The notes beneath the pieces were generated by a model. The model saw nothing but the letters and a program-made list of their open reading frames with translations, did not search any database and was not told the DNA's origin. From positions 248,001 through 312,000 of the forward strand of contig JAHBXC010000002.1 in the NCBI GenBank assembly GCA_019636675.1: DNA of 64,000 nt. Reading direction: 5' to 3'. This document shows positions 24,830-36,270 of the stretch, piece by piece. Source of the DNA: Phycisphaeraceae bacterium (GTDB lineage Bacteria; Planctomycetota; Phycisphaerae; Phycisphaerales; UBA1924). How positions within the stretch are numbered: the stretch's first letter is position 1; the number at the start of each line of letters is the position of its first letter. The position numbers and the translations under genes were made by a program.

Positions 24830-26569
24830 TCACCGCCCCTTCGGGCGCATCGGGATATCCACATCCCGCTCGTTCGCGGCCTTCCACGCCTCGTCGTAGC
24901 CGGCGTCGGCGTGGCGGAAGACGCCCATGGCGGGGTCGTTGGTGAGGACGCGCGCGATGCGTCGGCCGGCTTCGGGGGTGCCGTCGGCGACGACGACCTG
25001 GCCGGCGTGCTGGGAGAAGCCGATGCCCACGCCGCCGCCGTGGTGGAAGGAGACCCAGGACGCGCCGCTGGCGACATTGACCATCGCGTTGAGGAGGGCC
25101 CAGTCGGAGACGGCGTCGGTGCCGTCCTTCATGGCCTCGGTCTCGCGGTTGGGCGAGGCGACGCTGCCGCAGTCGAGGTGGTCGCGTCCGATGACGATGG
25201 GTGCGCCGACCTTGCCCTCGGCGACGAGGGTGTTGAAGAGCAGGCCCGCCTTGTGGCGCTCGCCGTAGCCCAGCCAGCAGATGCGCGCCGGGAGTCCCTG
25301 GAAGCCGAACTTGGGCGCGCAGTTGTCGAAGTCGCCTGCGATCAGCGCGTCGGGGTTGCTGTGGCAGCCGAGAATCCAGCGCCGGAGCCCCTCGTGCTCG
25401 GGGAAGAGTTTCAGCAGCGCGTGGTCGGTGACGAAGATGTCCTGGGGGTTGCCCGAGAGGGCGGCCCAGCGGAAGGGCCCTCGCCCCTCGCAGAACTGGG
25501 GGCGGATGTACGCCGGGACGAACCCGGGGAAGGCGAACGCGTCGCTGAATCCCTCGTCGTAGGCGCGCTGGCGGATGTTGTTGCCGTAGTCGAAGGTGAC
25601 GGCGCCGCGGCGTTGCAGCTCGACCATAAGTTCGACATGCTGGCGCATGGTCTGGAGACTGAGTCGTTCGTAGTCGGCGGGGTAGGCGGTGCGGAGTTCC
25701 TCGGCCTCGTGGATGGTCAGCCCGGCGGGGACATAACTCATCGGGTCGTGCGCGCTGGTCTGGTCGGTGAGTGTGTCGGGGGTGATGTCGCGCTCGATCA
25801 TGCGGTCGAGGAGTTCGACGGCGTTGACCGGGACACCGATGGAGACGCCCATGTGGCGCTCGCAGTAGTCGATGGCGGCGTCGATCGCGGAATCGACATC
25901 GTCGAGGATCTCGTCGAGGTAGCCGTCGTGGGTGCGGCGCGCGAGTTTGGAGCGGTCGATGTCGGCGATGAGGCAGACGCCCCCGTTGAGCGTGATGGCG
26001 AGGGGCTGTGCGCCGCCCATGCCGCCGCAGCCGGCGGTGACATTGAGCGTGCCCTTCAGCGTTCCTTCGAACTCGCGCCGCGCGCACTCGGCGTAGGTCT
26101 CGTAGGTTCCCTGGAGGATGCCCTGCGTGCCGATGTAGATCCAGGATCCGGCGGTCATCTGGCCGTACATGATGAGGCCCTTGCGGGCGAGTTCATCGAA
26201 GTGCTGCTGGGTGGCCCAGTGGGGGACGAGGTTGGAGTTGGCGATGAGGACGCGCGGGGCGTCTTCGTGCGTCTTGACGACGCCGACGGGCTTTCCGCTC
26301 TGGACGAGGAGCGTTTCGTCGGGCTCAAGGCGCCGGAGTGTTTCGACGATGGCGTCGAACGCTTCCCACGAGCGCGCCGCCTGGCCGCGCCCGCCGTAGA
26401 CGACGAGGTTGGCGGGGTCTTCGGCGACCTCTGGGTCGAGGTTGTTCATGAGCATGCGGAGCGCCGCTTCGGCTTGCCATGTTTTGCAGGTGCGATGCAC
26501 GCCGTGGGGCGCCTTGACGACGCGGGCGACGGAGGCGGACTTGGCGGTGTCGAGGACTGCAGGGCTCAT
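24830..26569 (-). CDS. hutU: Urocanate hydratase
   Basis: The 579-residue enzyme converts urocanate to imidazolonepropionate using tightly bound NAD+. The NAD-binding [18 protein letters not shown] stretch and the TGRGGWxx-equivalent conserved regions are present, as is [20 protein letters not shown] near the C-terminus. Length is close to the usual 550-570. GGGAG lies 5 bases before the ATG. It follows the peroxiredoxin gene after a terminator, so it probably has its own promoter in the 227-base gap. It is separated from hutG/hutI by its own terminator and the arsR promoter. Confidence 0.96.
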   Translation of the reverse strand: MSPAVLDTAKSASVARVVKAPHGVHRTCKTWQAEAALRMLMNNLDPEVAEDPANLVVYGGRGQAARSWEAFDAIVETLRRLEPDETLLVQSGKPVGVVKTHEDAPRVLIANSNLVPHWATQQHFDELARKGLIMYGQMTAGSWIYIGTQGILQGTYETYAECARREFEGTLKGTLNVTAGCGGMGGAQPLAITLNGGVCLIADIDRSKLARRTHDGYLDEILDDVDSAIDAAIDYCERHMGVSIGVPVNAVELLDRMIERDITPDTLTDQTSAHDPMSYVPAGLTIHEAEELRTAYPADYERLSLQTMRQHVELMVELQRRGAVTFDYGNNIRQRAYDEGFSDAFAFPGFVPAYIRPQFCEGRGPFRWAALSGNPQDIFVTDHALLKLFPEHEGLRRWILGCHSNPDALIAGDFDNCAPKFGFQGLPARICWLGYGERHKAGLLFNTLVAEGKVGAPIVIGRDHLDCGSVASPNRETEAMKDGTDAVSDWALLNAMVNVASGASWVSFHHGGGVGIGFSQHAGQVVVADGTPEAGRRIARVLTNDPAMGVFRHADAGYDEAWKAANERDVDIPMRPKGR

Positions 26570-26698
26570 ACTCGCTCCCTCGCGCTTCGCTGCGTCGCCG
26601 CGTCTTCACACACATCGAAGGAACGCGGCTGGGTCTCTGAGACAAGGTAGGCGGCCTGCGTGGGCGGCACAACCGTCGGTATCGACCTCCTCGCGACG

Positions 26699-26736
26699 AA
26701 AGAAAAGCGCAGAGGACGCTTTGGCGTCCGCTGCGC
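26699..26736 (-). terminator. Terminator after the peroxiredoxin-like gene
   Basis: On the minus strand a 13-position stem (26707-26719 with 26724-26736, one mismatch) with a 4-base loop is followed by TTTTCTTT. It is 60 bases downstream of the stop, between that gene and hutU. Confidence 0.88.
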
Positions 26737-26796
26737 GGGCTCTCGTCGCGTCCGAGCGGGGCGCGGCGAGAGGGGGGGAGAGAGGTTCGTGGCTTG

Positions 26797-27447
26797 TCAG
26801 CGTGCGTCCTGGACGACGGCGCGGGTCGCTTCGACGACCTCGGCGATGGGGGCTCGCTTGGTGTAGTCCCAGCTCGACCAGGCGTATCGGATGACTCCGT
26901 CGCGATCGATGACGTAGGTCGCAGGGGCTGGGAGCTCCCAGGACTCGCTGGCGTTGGCCTTCTCGAGGTCGATGCCGTAGCCCTTGTACGTCTTCACGGT
27001 CTTGTCGTCGAGGGTGAACGCGAGTCGGAAGGCGCGGCTGACATCGCCGGTGGAGTCGGAGAGGATCGTCGTGCCGGGCGTGTGCTTGGCGCCGGTCTTC
27101 TGCGCGAGGTCGGGCTTCTCCATCGTGATGGCGACGAAGGCGGCGCCCATCTTCTCGATCTCGTCGATGCGCTTCTCCCACTTGGCGAGGTCTTTGGTGC
27201 AGTAGGGGCACCACCCGCCGCGGTAGAAGGTGAGGACGACGGGGCCCTCGGCCCAGAGGGATTCGAGGTCGATCTCTGCGTTCTCGACGGTGCGGAGCGC
27301 GACGCCGGCGGGGGCCTTGTCGCCCACGGCGAGGCCGGGCTTGTCGGTCTCGGGGTCGAGGTTTCGCGTGTTCGGGGCGGCGGACTGCGCGATCGCGAGC
27401 GACGAGACGCTCAGCGCGAGCGCGGCGGTTAGAACCTTGGTCAGCAT
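26797..27447 (-). CDS. Exported peroxiredoxin-like (AhpC/TSA) protein
   Basis: The 216-residue protein has a signal peptide (MLTKVLTAALALSVSSLAIA, cleavage near residue 20). GGAG lies 10 bases upstream. The thioredoxin fold shows FYRGGWCPYCTKDLAKWEK, with a CxxC pair in the place of the peroxidatic cysteine, and the later PATYVIDRDGVIRYAW strand. This is the Prx-like/redoxin group. It would reduce peroxides or shuttle thiols in the periplasm. It stands between hutH and hutU with its own terminator, so it is inserted in the hut cluster without an evident functional link. Confidence 0.85.
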   Translation of the reverse strand: MLTKVLTAALALSVSSLAIAQSAAPNTRNLDPETDKPGLAVGDKAPAGVALRTVENAEIDLESLWAEGPVVLTFYRGGWCPYCTKDLAKWEKRIDEIEKMGAAFVAITMEKPDLAQKTGAKHTPGTTILSDSTGDVSRAFRLAFTLDDKTVKTYKGYGIDLEKANASESWELPAPATYVIDRDGVIRYAWSSWDYTKRAPIAEVVEATRAVVQDAR

Positions 27448-27516
27448 GGGCCGGTGCTCCAGTGGTGTGGCGGGACTGGAAGCCCCGCGCACCGACGAAC
27501 GACCGGCGCGGCGCGG

Positions 27517-29055
27517 TTATTCCGAGAAGCGTCCCGCTCTGATCATGGAGCGGATCGCGGCGAGGTCGGGCGCCAGCGAGCGGTCGGCGTCCAGTTTCGG
27601 GACCCGTTCGCGGATGACCGCGTGCGTGCGCTCGACGCCCTCGCCCGAGCGGAGCGGTCGCTGGTGCTCGATGGCTTCGGCGGCGGTGAGGAGCTCGACG
27701 CTGACGACATGCTCGGCGAGTTCGACGGCGCGCCGTGCCTTGGCGGCGGAGCGCGGGCCGTAGGAGTTGTAATCCTCGGTGCCTGCGCAGGTGGGGACAT
27801 TGGCGACGCTGGCGGGGTTGGCGAGCCCGACGAGCTCGTTGACGCAGGCGGCGGCGGCGTACTGGGGGATCATCAGCCCGCTGTGGAGCCCGGGTTTTGG
27901 GCTGAGGAACATGGGGAGGGGGTTCTGGTCGTCGGAGGCGCCGGTGATGAAATAGACGCGGCGCTCGGCGATGCCCGCGATGTGGGCGAGCGCGATGGGG
28001 AGGGTGTCGAGCGCGAGGGCGATCGGCATTCCATGGAAGCACCCGGCAGAGACGATGGTGGTGGGGGCCTCGCCCCTGGCGGGGTCGCCCGGCCCGTCGA
28101 AGACGAGTGGGTTGTCGGTGACAGCGCCGAGTTCGCGTTCGATGCAGCCGCGCGCGTGGTCGATGAGGTCGAGCGCTGCGCCGAGGACGATGGGCGCGCA
28201 TCGGAAGGAATAAGGATCTTGCACGCGCGGATCATCGTCCTTGTGCGCGCGCACGATCTGACTGCCGGAGAGGAGTTCGCGCAGGCGCATGGCGACGCGC
28301 TCGGGCCCGGGCTGGTTGCGCGCGACATAGACGCGCGGGTCGAGGAAGGCGTCGGTGGCGCGCGCGCCGTCGATGGACATCGCGCATGCGCACAGGGCCG
28401 CGTTGAGCAGGCGGTCGATGTCGTTGAGGAGCAGCGCGCCCTCGGCGGCCATGAGGTGCGTGCCGTTGAGCAGCGCGAGGCCTTCTTTGGCTTCGAGGTC
28501 GATGGGTTCGAGTCCGGCGTGCTCGAGGGCGCGGTCCCCGGGCATGCGCTGGTCGTCGTAGATCACCTCGGCCTCGCCCATGAGCGCGAGGATCGCGTGC
28601 GCGAGCGGCGCGAGGTCTCCCGACGCGCCGACGGACCCGATCGACGGGACGACGGGGGTGACGCCGGCGTTGATCGCCGCGACGAGGCGCCGGACGGTCA
28701 CGGGTCGCACGCCGGATCGCCCCCGGCAGAGCGACGCCGCCAGGATGGTGAGCATGGCGCGGACGGTCTCGACCGGGAGCGGCTCGCCGACGGCGCTGGC
28801 GTGGCTTCGCACGAGGTTGCGCTGGAGGTCTCGCAGCTCGGCGTCGGGGATGCGCTGGCGCGCGAACTTCCCGAAGCCGGTGTTGACGCCGTAGAGGGGC
28901 TCGCCGGTGCGCGATTCGCGCTCGAGCGCCTGGCGAGAGCGCTCGATCAAGCCGAGGGCCTCGTCGGAGACGCCCAGGGTCGCCCCCCGGCGTGCGACCG
29001 CTTCGACCTGGGCTGGCGTGAGGGGCTGACCGGTGAGCGTGACCTTGGTGGGCAT
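27517..29055 (-). CDS. hutH: Histidine ammonia-lyase
   Basis: The 512-residue enzyme deaminates histidine to urocanate. The MIO cofactor-forming triad Ala-Ser-Gly is at 144-146 in GSVGASGDLAPLAH, and YGVNTGFG (about 55-62) is the conserved tyrosine loop. Length is normal. Start at ATG 29055 (MPTKVTLTGQ), with TTGCCA-17-AACACT upstream and only 7 bases between the -10 and the ATG. It is the first hut gene on this strand; the peroxiredoxin-like gene follows. Confidence 0.96.
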   Translation of the reverse strand: MPTKVTLTGQPLTPAQVEAVARRGATLGVSDEALGLIERSRQALERESRTGEPLYGVNTGFGKFARQRIPDAELRDLQRNLVRSHASAVGEPLPVETVRAMLTILAASLCRGRSGVRPVTVRRLVAAINAGVTPVVPSIGSVGASGDLAPLAHAILALMGEAEVIYDDQRMPGDRALEHAGLEPIDLEAKEGLALLNGTHLMAAEGALLLNDIDRLLNAALCACAMSIDGARATDAFLDPRVYVARNQPGPERVAMRLRELLSGSQIVRAHKDDDPRVQDPYSFRCAPIVLGAALDLIDHARGCIERELGAVTDNPLVFDGPGDPARGEAPTTIVSAGCFHGMPIALALDTLPIALAHIAGIAERRVYFITGASDDQNPLPMFLSPKPGLHSGLMIPQYAAAACVNELVGLANPASVANVPTCAGTEDYNSYGPRSAAKARRAVELAEHVVSVELLTAAEAIEHQRPLRSGEGVERTHAVIRERVPKLDADRSLAPDLAAIRSMIRAGRFSE

Positions 29056-29062
29056 CGTGGTC

Positions 29063-29091
29063 AGTGTTCGGCGTCGCAGGGGACTTGGCAA
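29063..29091 (-). promoter_or_regulatory. Candidate hutH promoter
   Basis: On the minus strand TTGCCA (29091-29086), a 17-base spacer and AACACT (29068-29063), then 7 bases to the ATG. This fits a leaderless hutH message. The same AACACT hexamer lies 8 bases before trmL. Confidence 0.45.
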
Positions 29092-29124
29092 GGCGGAAAT
29101 CTGTCCCGAGCGGCGATCGGGCGT

Positions 29125-29153
29125 TTGCCGGGGGGGTCGCGGGCGGGTATCAC
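29125..29153 (+). promoter_or_regulatory. Candidate promoter for the membrane protein gene at 29161
   Basis: TTGCCG (29125-29130), a 17-base spacer and TATCAC (29148-29153), 7 bases before the ATG. It is divergent from the hutH promoter in a 105-base intergenic region. Confidence 0.4.
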
Positions 29154-29160
29154 CACGGTC

Positions 29161-30012
29161 ATGGCGCGAACCGCGACGATGTGGGCTGTCCTCCTTCTCT
29201 GCCTTTTCGGGCTCGGTCCGGCGCTGACGCTGGCGATGGGCGGCGTGCGCGGCGGCGACGGGGGGACCGACGCGACCTTCCTGCTCTCGGCGTCGGCTCC
29301 GAGCGGGATCTTCGCGATGGCGCTGATCCTCGTGGTTGCCGGCGGCGTCGGCGTCGCGGCGTCGCGACTCCTCGGGATCAACGCCGGGCTGGGCGCGTTC
29401 GCGATGACGCTCATCGCCCCGGCGATGCGCCTCGGCGAACTCGTCCCCATTCTGCGCTGGGCAGAATCACCCGGCGCGTTCCGCGTCATGGCGATCGAGG
29501 GCGTCATCCTCGCGATCGCGGCGGCGTTCGCTGCGCTGCTGATCGAACGCGTCTCGCGCTCGTCGCACGAGTTGCAAAAAGCCGACGCCCCGAAGCTGCT
29601 GTCGATGGACTCCGCGATCGCGATGGGCGTGGCGCTCGCCGCCGGCGCGCTGGCGGCGTGGGTGATCGCGCGCGAGCCGACGAAGGGCCAGTCGATTTTC
29701 GCCGGGGTCGCGGCCGGCATCGGGGGCGGGGCGGCGGGTCGCATCGTGGCGATCCGGGCGCCGCTGGCGGCGCTCGCGCTGGGCGTGATGCTGGTGGGCG
29801 TGCTCGGTCCGGTGCTCGGGATGGTGTTGGCCGGATCGGACGCGCTGCGCGCCGCGTACGAGATGCGTCTGCCGGCGCTCTCGCATCCGATTCCGCTGGA
29901 TTGGCTCGCCGGCTCGATGCTGGGCCTGCCGCTTGGGTTGTCGTGGGCCGCGTCGGTCATCGAGAAGCGCAGCGGCGCGCCCCGGGCCGGGGAGTCTCGC
30001 GCCGCGGCGTAA
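29161..30012 (+). CDS. Integral membrane protein of unknown function
   Basis: The 283-residue protein has about six or seven hydrophobic segments, including WAVLLLCLFGLGPALTLAMG, GIFAMALILVVAGGVGVAA, VILAIAAAFAALLIERV, a long glycine/alanine-rich stretch and LAALALGVMLVGVLGPVLGM. It has a short basic, alanine-rich C-terminal tail. No known transporter or enzyme motif is seen. It stands alone between divergent hutH and folE2. Start at 29161 because the first transmembrane segment begins there and a promoter-like pair precedes it. Confidence 0.7.
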   Translation: MARTATMWAVLLLCLFGLGPALTLAMGGVRGGDGGTDATFLLSASAPSGIFAMALILVVAGGVGVAASRLLGINAGLGAFAMTLIAPAMRLGELVPILRWAESPGAFRVMAIEGVILAIAAAFAALLIERVSRSSHELQKADAPKLLSMDSAIAMGVALAAGALAAWVIAREPTKGQSIFAGVAAGIGGGAAGRIVAIRAPLAALALGVMLVGVLGPVLGMVLAGSDALRAAYEMRLPALSHPIPLDWLAGSMLGLPLGLSWAASVIEKRSGAPRAGESRAAA

Positions 30013-30104
30013 GCCCCCCGGCGACGGGCATAGGGGGAATCCGGGCGGCCCTCTCGGGCGAAAGAACCCATCCATCCCCGGTCGGATACTCAGCCCGCGC
30101 GACC

Positions 30105-30110
30105 TAGGAT
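30105..30110 (+). promoter_or_regulatory. -10-like hexamer TAGGAT before folE2
   Basis: TAGGAT is followed by CCGCCG and the ATG of folE2, matching recQ. There is no Shine-Dalgarno. Confidence 0.38.
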
Positions 30111-30116
30111 CCGCCG

Positions 30117-31019
30117 ATGAGCGGACAGGACTCTTCAACGCGCGGCGGGTCCGACCCCGCAGAGAGCACACGCATGGTCACGACGAAGACCCCTCCCGCC
30201 CCCGGCGCCCCCGGCGCCCCCGGTGTCATCCCCGACGTCCAGAGCAAGCGAGACGAGCGGCGGATCGCCATCGACCGCGTGGGCGTGAAGGGCGTGACCT
30301 ACCCCCTCGTGCTGCACACCCCCGATGGGGGCGAGCAGCCCACCGTCGCCTCCATCAATATGTACGTGTCTCTGCCCCATCACCAGAAGGGCACGCACAT
30401 GAGCCGCTTCCTGGAGGTGCTCAACGAGCACAACTCGGCGCCGATCAAGCCCGAGAACATCCCCCAGATCGCGCGCAGCGTGAAGGAGCGGCTCGAGGCC
30501 GAGCAGGCGCACATCGAGCTCGCGTTCACCTACTTCATCAAGAAGTTCGCGCCCGTCACGAAGATGCCGGGGCTTATGGACTACAAGGTCACCTTCGAGT
30601 GCACCTCGAACAGCCACGATGACTTCATCATCGGCGTCAAGGCGCCCGCGACGAGTCTGTGCCCGTGCTCGAAGGAGATCAGTCGCTACGGCGCGCACAA
30701 CCAGCGATGCGAGATCGAGGCCAAGGTCCGCTTCCGGGGCTCGCTGTGGATCGAGGACGTGGCGACGATGATCGAAGAGTCGGCGAGCGAGCAGGTCTAT
30801 GCCGTGCTGAAGCGCCCCGACGAGAAGTATGTCACCGAGAAGGCGTACGAGAATCCGAAGTTCGTCGAGGACATCGTGCGCGATCTGGCGATCCGGCTGG
30901 ACGACGAGGACCGCATCGTGTGGTACTCGATCACCAGCGAGAACTTCGAGTCGATCCACAGCCACAACGCCTACGCGATGATCACGCGCGACAAGCGAGA
31001 GGGCATCGCCCGGCGCTGA
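30117..31019 (+). CDS. folE2: GTP cyclohydrolase I type IB (FolE2)
   Basis: The 300-residue enzyme converts GTP to dihydroneopterin triphosphate, the entry to folate and pterins. FolE2 features are seen: IPDVQSKRDERRIAIDRVG near the N-terminus, the loop SLPHHQKGTHMSRFLE, the metal cysteine region SLCPCSKEISRYGAHNQR, and the C-terminal HSHNAYA. An internal ATG at 30174 would give a 281-residue form and is possible. The upstream start has the -10-like TAGGAT. Type IB enzymes can use metals other than zinc. 5-formyl-THF cyclo-ligase, another folate enzyme, is encoded about 12 kb away. Confidence 0.93.
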   Translation: MSGQDSSTRGGSDPAESTRMVTTKTPPAPGAPGAPGVIPDVQSKRDERRIAIDRVGVKGVTYPLVLHTPDGGEQPTVASINMYVSLPHHQKGTHMSRFLEVLNEHNSAPIKPENIPQIARSVKERLEAEQAHIELAFTYFIKKFAPVTKMPGLMDYKVTFECTSNSHDDFIIGVKAPATSLCPCSKEISRYGAHNQRCEIEAKVRFRGSLWIEDVATMIEESASEQVYAVLKRPDEKYVTEKAYENPKFVEDIVRDLAIRLDDEDRIVWYSITSENFESIHSHNAYAMITRDKREGIARR

Positions 31020-31113
31020 GCGCCGGGTTCGGGACGCTCCGACAACCAGCCGGCCCTTCGCCCTGCGCGGGCCCTCCGTCGTGCCGCCTGACCTCCCCGG
31101 GCTCCGGGGCGGC

Positions 31114-31119
31114 TATGCT
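31114..31119 (+). promoter_or_regulatory. -10-like hexamer TATGCT before the glutamine amidotransferase gene
   Basis: TATGCT lies 8 bases before the ATG at 31128, with no Shine-Dalgarno. This is the same layout as ispH and folE2. Confidence 0.38.
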
Positions 31120-31127
31120 GCGGCCCT

Positions 31128-31856
31128 ATGGCCATCCTCGTCTTTCAGCACGACGCGACCAACACCGCCGGCCGGCTCGGCGTCACCCTGCGCGACCACG
31201 GGCTCCGGATCGATGTCCGCCAGCTTTTCCGCGGCGATGCGGTCCCCCCGGACCTCGACGGCGTCGAGGGCATCGTGTCGCTGGGCGGCAGGCCGAACGT
31301 CGATGACCCGCGAGAGGATCACCCGTGGATGGACGAGGAGCTCTCGCTCCTGCGCGAGGGCCACGAGCGCGGCATCCCGGTCGTGGGGGTGTGCCTGGGG
31401 CACCAGATGATCGCCGCGGCGCTCGGGGGCACTGTCGAGAGATCCGCCAAGCAGGCGTTCGGGTTCCTGCCCCTGTCGATCGGGCCCGCCGGGCACACCG
31501 ACGAGGTCCTCAGCGGCGTGGCGTGGGACTCCCCCCAGTTCTACTGCAACACGCGCGAGGTCACGGCGCTGCCCCCGGGCGCCGTCACGCTGGCGTCCAC
31601 GCCCCGGTGCAAAAACTCGATCGTGCGTTTCGGCGCCCGGACCTACGGCTTCCAGCACCACTTCGAGCTCGACCGCGAGGGCGTCGCGCGGTTCGTTCGC
31701 GAGGGCAAGCAGTCGTTCTACGACAACGGGCTGACCTTCGACGACGTGAACCGGCAGGCGGAGCGTGACTACCCGATGTTCGCGCGCCTCAGCGATCGCG
31801 TCTGCGTGAACCTCGTGACATACCTTTTCGTGCCCGATTTCGTGCGCAGAGTGTGA
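31128..31856 (+). CDS. Class I glutamine amidotransferase
   Basis: The 242-residue protein is a stand-alone class I glutaminase domain. The nucleophile is C89 in GVCLGHQMIAAALGG and the His/Glu pair is in FQHHFELD (about 178 and 180). It resembles the GMP-synthase-like GATase1 group that acts on small molecules, for example gamma-glutamyl hydrolases, but no synthase partner is fused. The next gene starts 6 bases later, so the two are co-transcribed. Confidence 0.82.
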   Translation: MAILVFQHDATNTAGRLGVTLRDHGLRIDVRQLFRGDAVPPDLDGVEGIVSLGGRPNVDDPREDHPWMDEELSLLREGHERGIPVVGVCLGHQMIAAALGGTVERSAKQAFGFLPLSIGPAGHTDEVLSGVAWDSPQFYCNTREVTALPPGAVTLASTPRCKNSIVRFGARTYGFQHHFELDREGVARFVREGKQSFYDNGLTFDDVNRQAERDYPMFARLSDRVCVNLVTYLFVPDFVRRV

Positions 31857-31862
31857 TTCGTC

Positions 31863-32924
31863 GTGGGCACGCGCCTGTCCATCACGCCCCCGGGCGACTT
31901 CGTGCTGGCGCGCGACGCCTGCTCCTACGGCTACTTCCTGCTCGCGCCCAACCGGTGGAACCCCTTCGATCGGACGCTGACGCGCCCCCTCGCCCTCGAG
32001 GGCGGCGTCGCCACGCTGGCGATCGCGCAGGACGAGCGCGAGGCCGATCCCGGGCCCGACAGGGCCGGTCGCCTGCGCTGGGCGAGCGAGGGAAAGCCCC
32101 TGCGCGTGCGCGCCGATCGCGCGCTGTCCCGGCGCGAGCAGACGCAGGCGAAAGCGATGCTCACCCGGATGCTGCGCCTCGATGACGACGGGGTGGGGGA
32201 GTTCCACGGCGTCGACCCTCGCTGGCGCGCGAGCGGGCGAGGGCGCCTGTTTCGCAGCCCGACCTTCTTTGAAGATCTCATCAAGACGGTGACCAGCTGC
32301 AATGTCGCCTGGCCCAGCACGATCAAGATGAACCAGCGCCTGTGCGAGGTCGTCGCGCCGGCATTCCCGACACCGGCGCAGCTCGCGAGGAAGAAGGCGT
32401 CGACGCTGCGCGCGCGATGCTCGGTGGGGTATCGCGACGCGCGGATCGTGCTGCTCGCGAAGATGGCCGCGGCCGGGGAGATCGACGAGGCGCGCCTGAG
32501 CGATCCCGGCGTCGGCGACGACGAGCTGTTCGCGTTCCTGAAAGGGTTGCCAGGGCTGGGGCCCTATTCGGCGGCCAACGTGATGCAGCTGCTGGGGCGG
32601 TACGAGCGGCTGCCGATCGACACCGAGACGATGCGCCACGCGAGGACGGTGCTGGGCTTCGAGGGGACGGACGCCGAGCTGTGGAAGCGGGTGGAGGCGC
32701 ACTACGCCCCGTTCGGGGCGAGGAAGTTCCAGAGTTACTGGTTCGAGCTGTGGGACTTCTACGAGTCGAAGCGCGGGCCGGCGTGGACCTGGGACCCGTC
32801 GACGACGGGGAAGACCTTCACCGCAGCCGCGTTCAAGGAGGTCGAAGGGGACGACGACCGGCTGCCCGGGGAGCGCGCCGGGGCTCGTCGGAGCCGGCGT
32901 GCGAAGGGGTCCCCCCGGGTTTGA
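31863..32924 (+). CDS. HhH-GPD family DNA glycosylase (AlkA/OGG-like)
   Basis: The 353-residue protein begins with GTG at 31863, just 6 bases after the amidotransferase stop. The HhH-GPD core is in the second half: FFEDLIKTVTSCNVAW, then LPGLGPYSAANVMQLLGRY and the catalytic aspartate in LPIDTETMRH. Enzymes of this family remove alkylated or oxidised bases. The lysine typical of bifunctional OGG/Nth enzymes is not evident, suggesting a monofunctional glycosylase. The N-terminal third is unlike AlkA. Substrate uncertain. Confidence 0.8.
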   Translation: MGTRLSITPPGDFVLARDACSYGYFLLAPNRWNPFDRTLTRPLALEGGVATLAIAQDEREADPGPDRAGRLRWASEGKPLRVRADRALSRREQTQAKAMLTRMLRLDDDGVGEFHGVDPRWRASGRGRLFRSPTFFEDLIKTVTSCNVAWPSTIKMNQRLCEVVAPAFPTPAQLARKKASTLRARCSVGYRDARIVLLAKMAAAGEIDEARLSDPGVGDDELFAFLKGLPGLGPYSAANVMQLLGRYERLPIDTETMRHARTVLGFEGTDAELWKRVEAHYAPFGARKFQSYWFELWDFYESKRGPAWTWDPSTTGKTFTAAAFKEVEGDDDRLPGERAGARRSRRAKGSPRV

Positions 32925-33016
32925 CCCGCGTATAGTTCCCTTCGTCCCGGATTGCTCCGCACGGCCCCCCCGAGGCCCCCGCGCTCCCGCGATATGCCCA
33001 AGAGAGAACACCCTCG

Positions 33017-34990
<1,974 letters not shown>

Positions 34991-35134
34991 TCGGTCGCGG
35001 GCCGGATATGGTTTGGCGAGCAGACGCCCCCTTCGGGGCGGAGAGAGAGTCGGCGCCCTGCCCCGCGCGGCGTGGCGGCGCACTGTGTGACCGGCGAAGG
35101 CGCCGGCTGGCATTTCACGCGTGAGGGCGATCCC

Positions 35135-36199
35135 ATGACGAAGATCACGAAAGAGCAGCTCCTGTCCCGTCCCGTCGAGCACATCGACGTCGCGTCCTTC
35201 GACGCGCGCCCGATCGTCGACGGCTTCCGCCAGACCGCCTTCCAGGCGCGCAACCTGGCCCGCGCCACCGACATCTACAACATGATGCTCGCCGACAAGG
35301 ACTGCGCGGTCATCCTCACCCTCGCCGGGTCGATGGTCTCCGCCGGGCTCAAGAAGGCCATCGTCGCCATGATCGAGAACAACATGGTCGACGCCATCGT
35401 GTCGACCGGCGCGAACATCGTCGACCAGGACTTCTTCGAGGGCCTGGGCTTCCGCCACTACATCGCGCAGTGGTCCCCCGAGAACCCGCTCGTCACCGAC
35501 GAGCAGCTCCGCGATTTCCACATCGATCGCATCTACGACACACTGATCGACGAGGACGACCTGCGCGCGTGCGACGATGTCACCCGCGACATCTTCGACT
35601 CGCTGCCCCCGGGCGGGTACTCCTCGCGCGAGCTGATCGACGCGATGGGCGCCTACCTCGCGGACAAGCACCCAGAGATCCCCGGCGTCGTGCTCGCGGC
35701 CCATCGCAAGCGCGTGCCGATCTTCGTCCCGGCGTTCAGCGACTGCTCCGCCGGGTTCGGCATCGTCATGCACCAGATGGCGCGCCTCGACCAGCCCCAC
35801 CTGATGTTCGATTCGGGCAAGGACTTCCGCGAGCTCACGCAGATCAAGCTGCTCAACCCCAGCACCGGCCTGCTCATGCTGGGCGGGGGCGTGCCCAAGA
35901 ACTTCGCGCAGGACATCGTCGTCGCGGCCGAACTCCTCGGCAACGACGCGCCGATGCACAAGTACGCGGTCCAGCTCACCGTCGCCGACTCGCGCGACGG
36001 CGCGCTCTCGGGGTCGACGCTGCGCGAGGCGTGCTCGTGGGGCAAGGTCGACACCGTGCACGAGCAGATGGTCTTCGGCGAGGCCACCACCACCTTCCCG
36101 ATTTTGGCCAGCGACGCGCTGCACCGGCGCAAGTGGGCCGGTCGCCCCGAGCGCCGCTTCAACGAGCGACTGGGCGCCGCCCTGGCCGGCAAGGCCTGA
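35135..36199 (+). CDS. Deoxyhypusine synthase-family enzyme, probably polyamine-forming
   Basis: The 354-residue protein starts MTKITKEQLLSRPVEHIDV, with GAGG 9 bases upstream; a GTG further upstream is less likely. NAD-binding motifs include TLAGSMVSAGLKKAIVAMIE and TGANIVDQDFFEGLG. The catalytic lysine of the family is kept in SWGKV (about K304). Bacteria lack eIF5A, so the substrate is not the eukaryotic one. Related bacterial enzymes form homospermidine or act on agmatine derivatives; following speA directly, the latter is attractive. Exact product unknown. Confidence 0.87.
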   Translation: MTKITKEQLLSRPVEHIDVASFDARPIVDGFRQTAFQARNLARATDIYNMMLADKDCAVILTLAGSMVSAGLKKAIVAMIENNMVDAIVSTGANIVDQDFFEGLGFRHYIAQWSPENPLVTDEQLRDFHIDRIYDTLIDEDDLRACDDVTRDIFDSLPPGGYSSRELIDAMGAYLADKHPEIPGVVLAAHRKRVPIFVPAFSDCSAGFGIVMHQMARLDQPHLMFDSGKDFRELTQIKLLNPSTGLLMLGGGVPKNFAQDIVVAAELLGNDAPMHKYAVQLTVADSRDGALSGSTLREACSWGKVDTVHEQMVFGEATTTFPILASDALHRRKWAGRPERRFNERLGAALAGKA

Positions 36200-36270
36200 T
36201 CCGTTCCGAGACACCCGCGCCGGGGTCCGCGAGAGCTGGCCCCGGCGATTCCCCTGTGGAGAAGCCCCGG

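Noticed and set aside
31009-31027. 8-bp stem over the folE2 stop codon as a terminator
   Set aside because: Its loop is only three bases, no T run follows, and a separate -10-like site for the next gene lies downstream.
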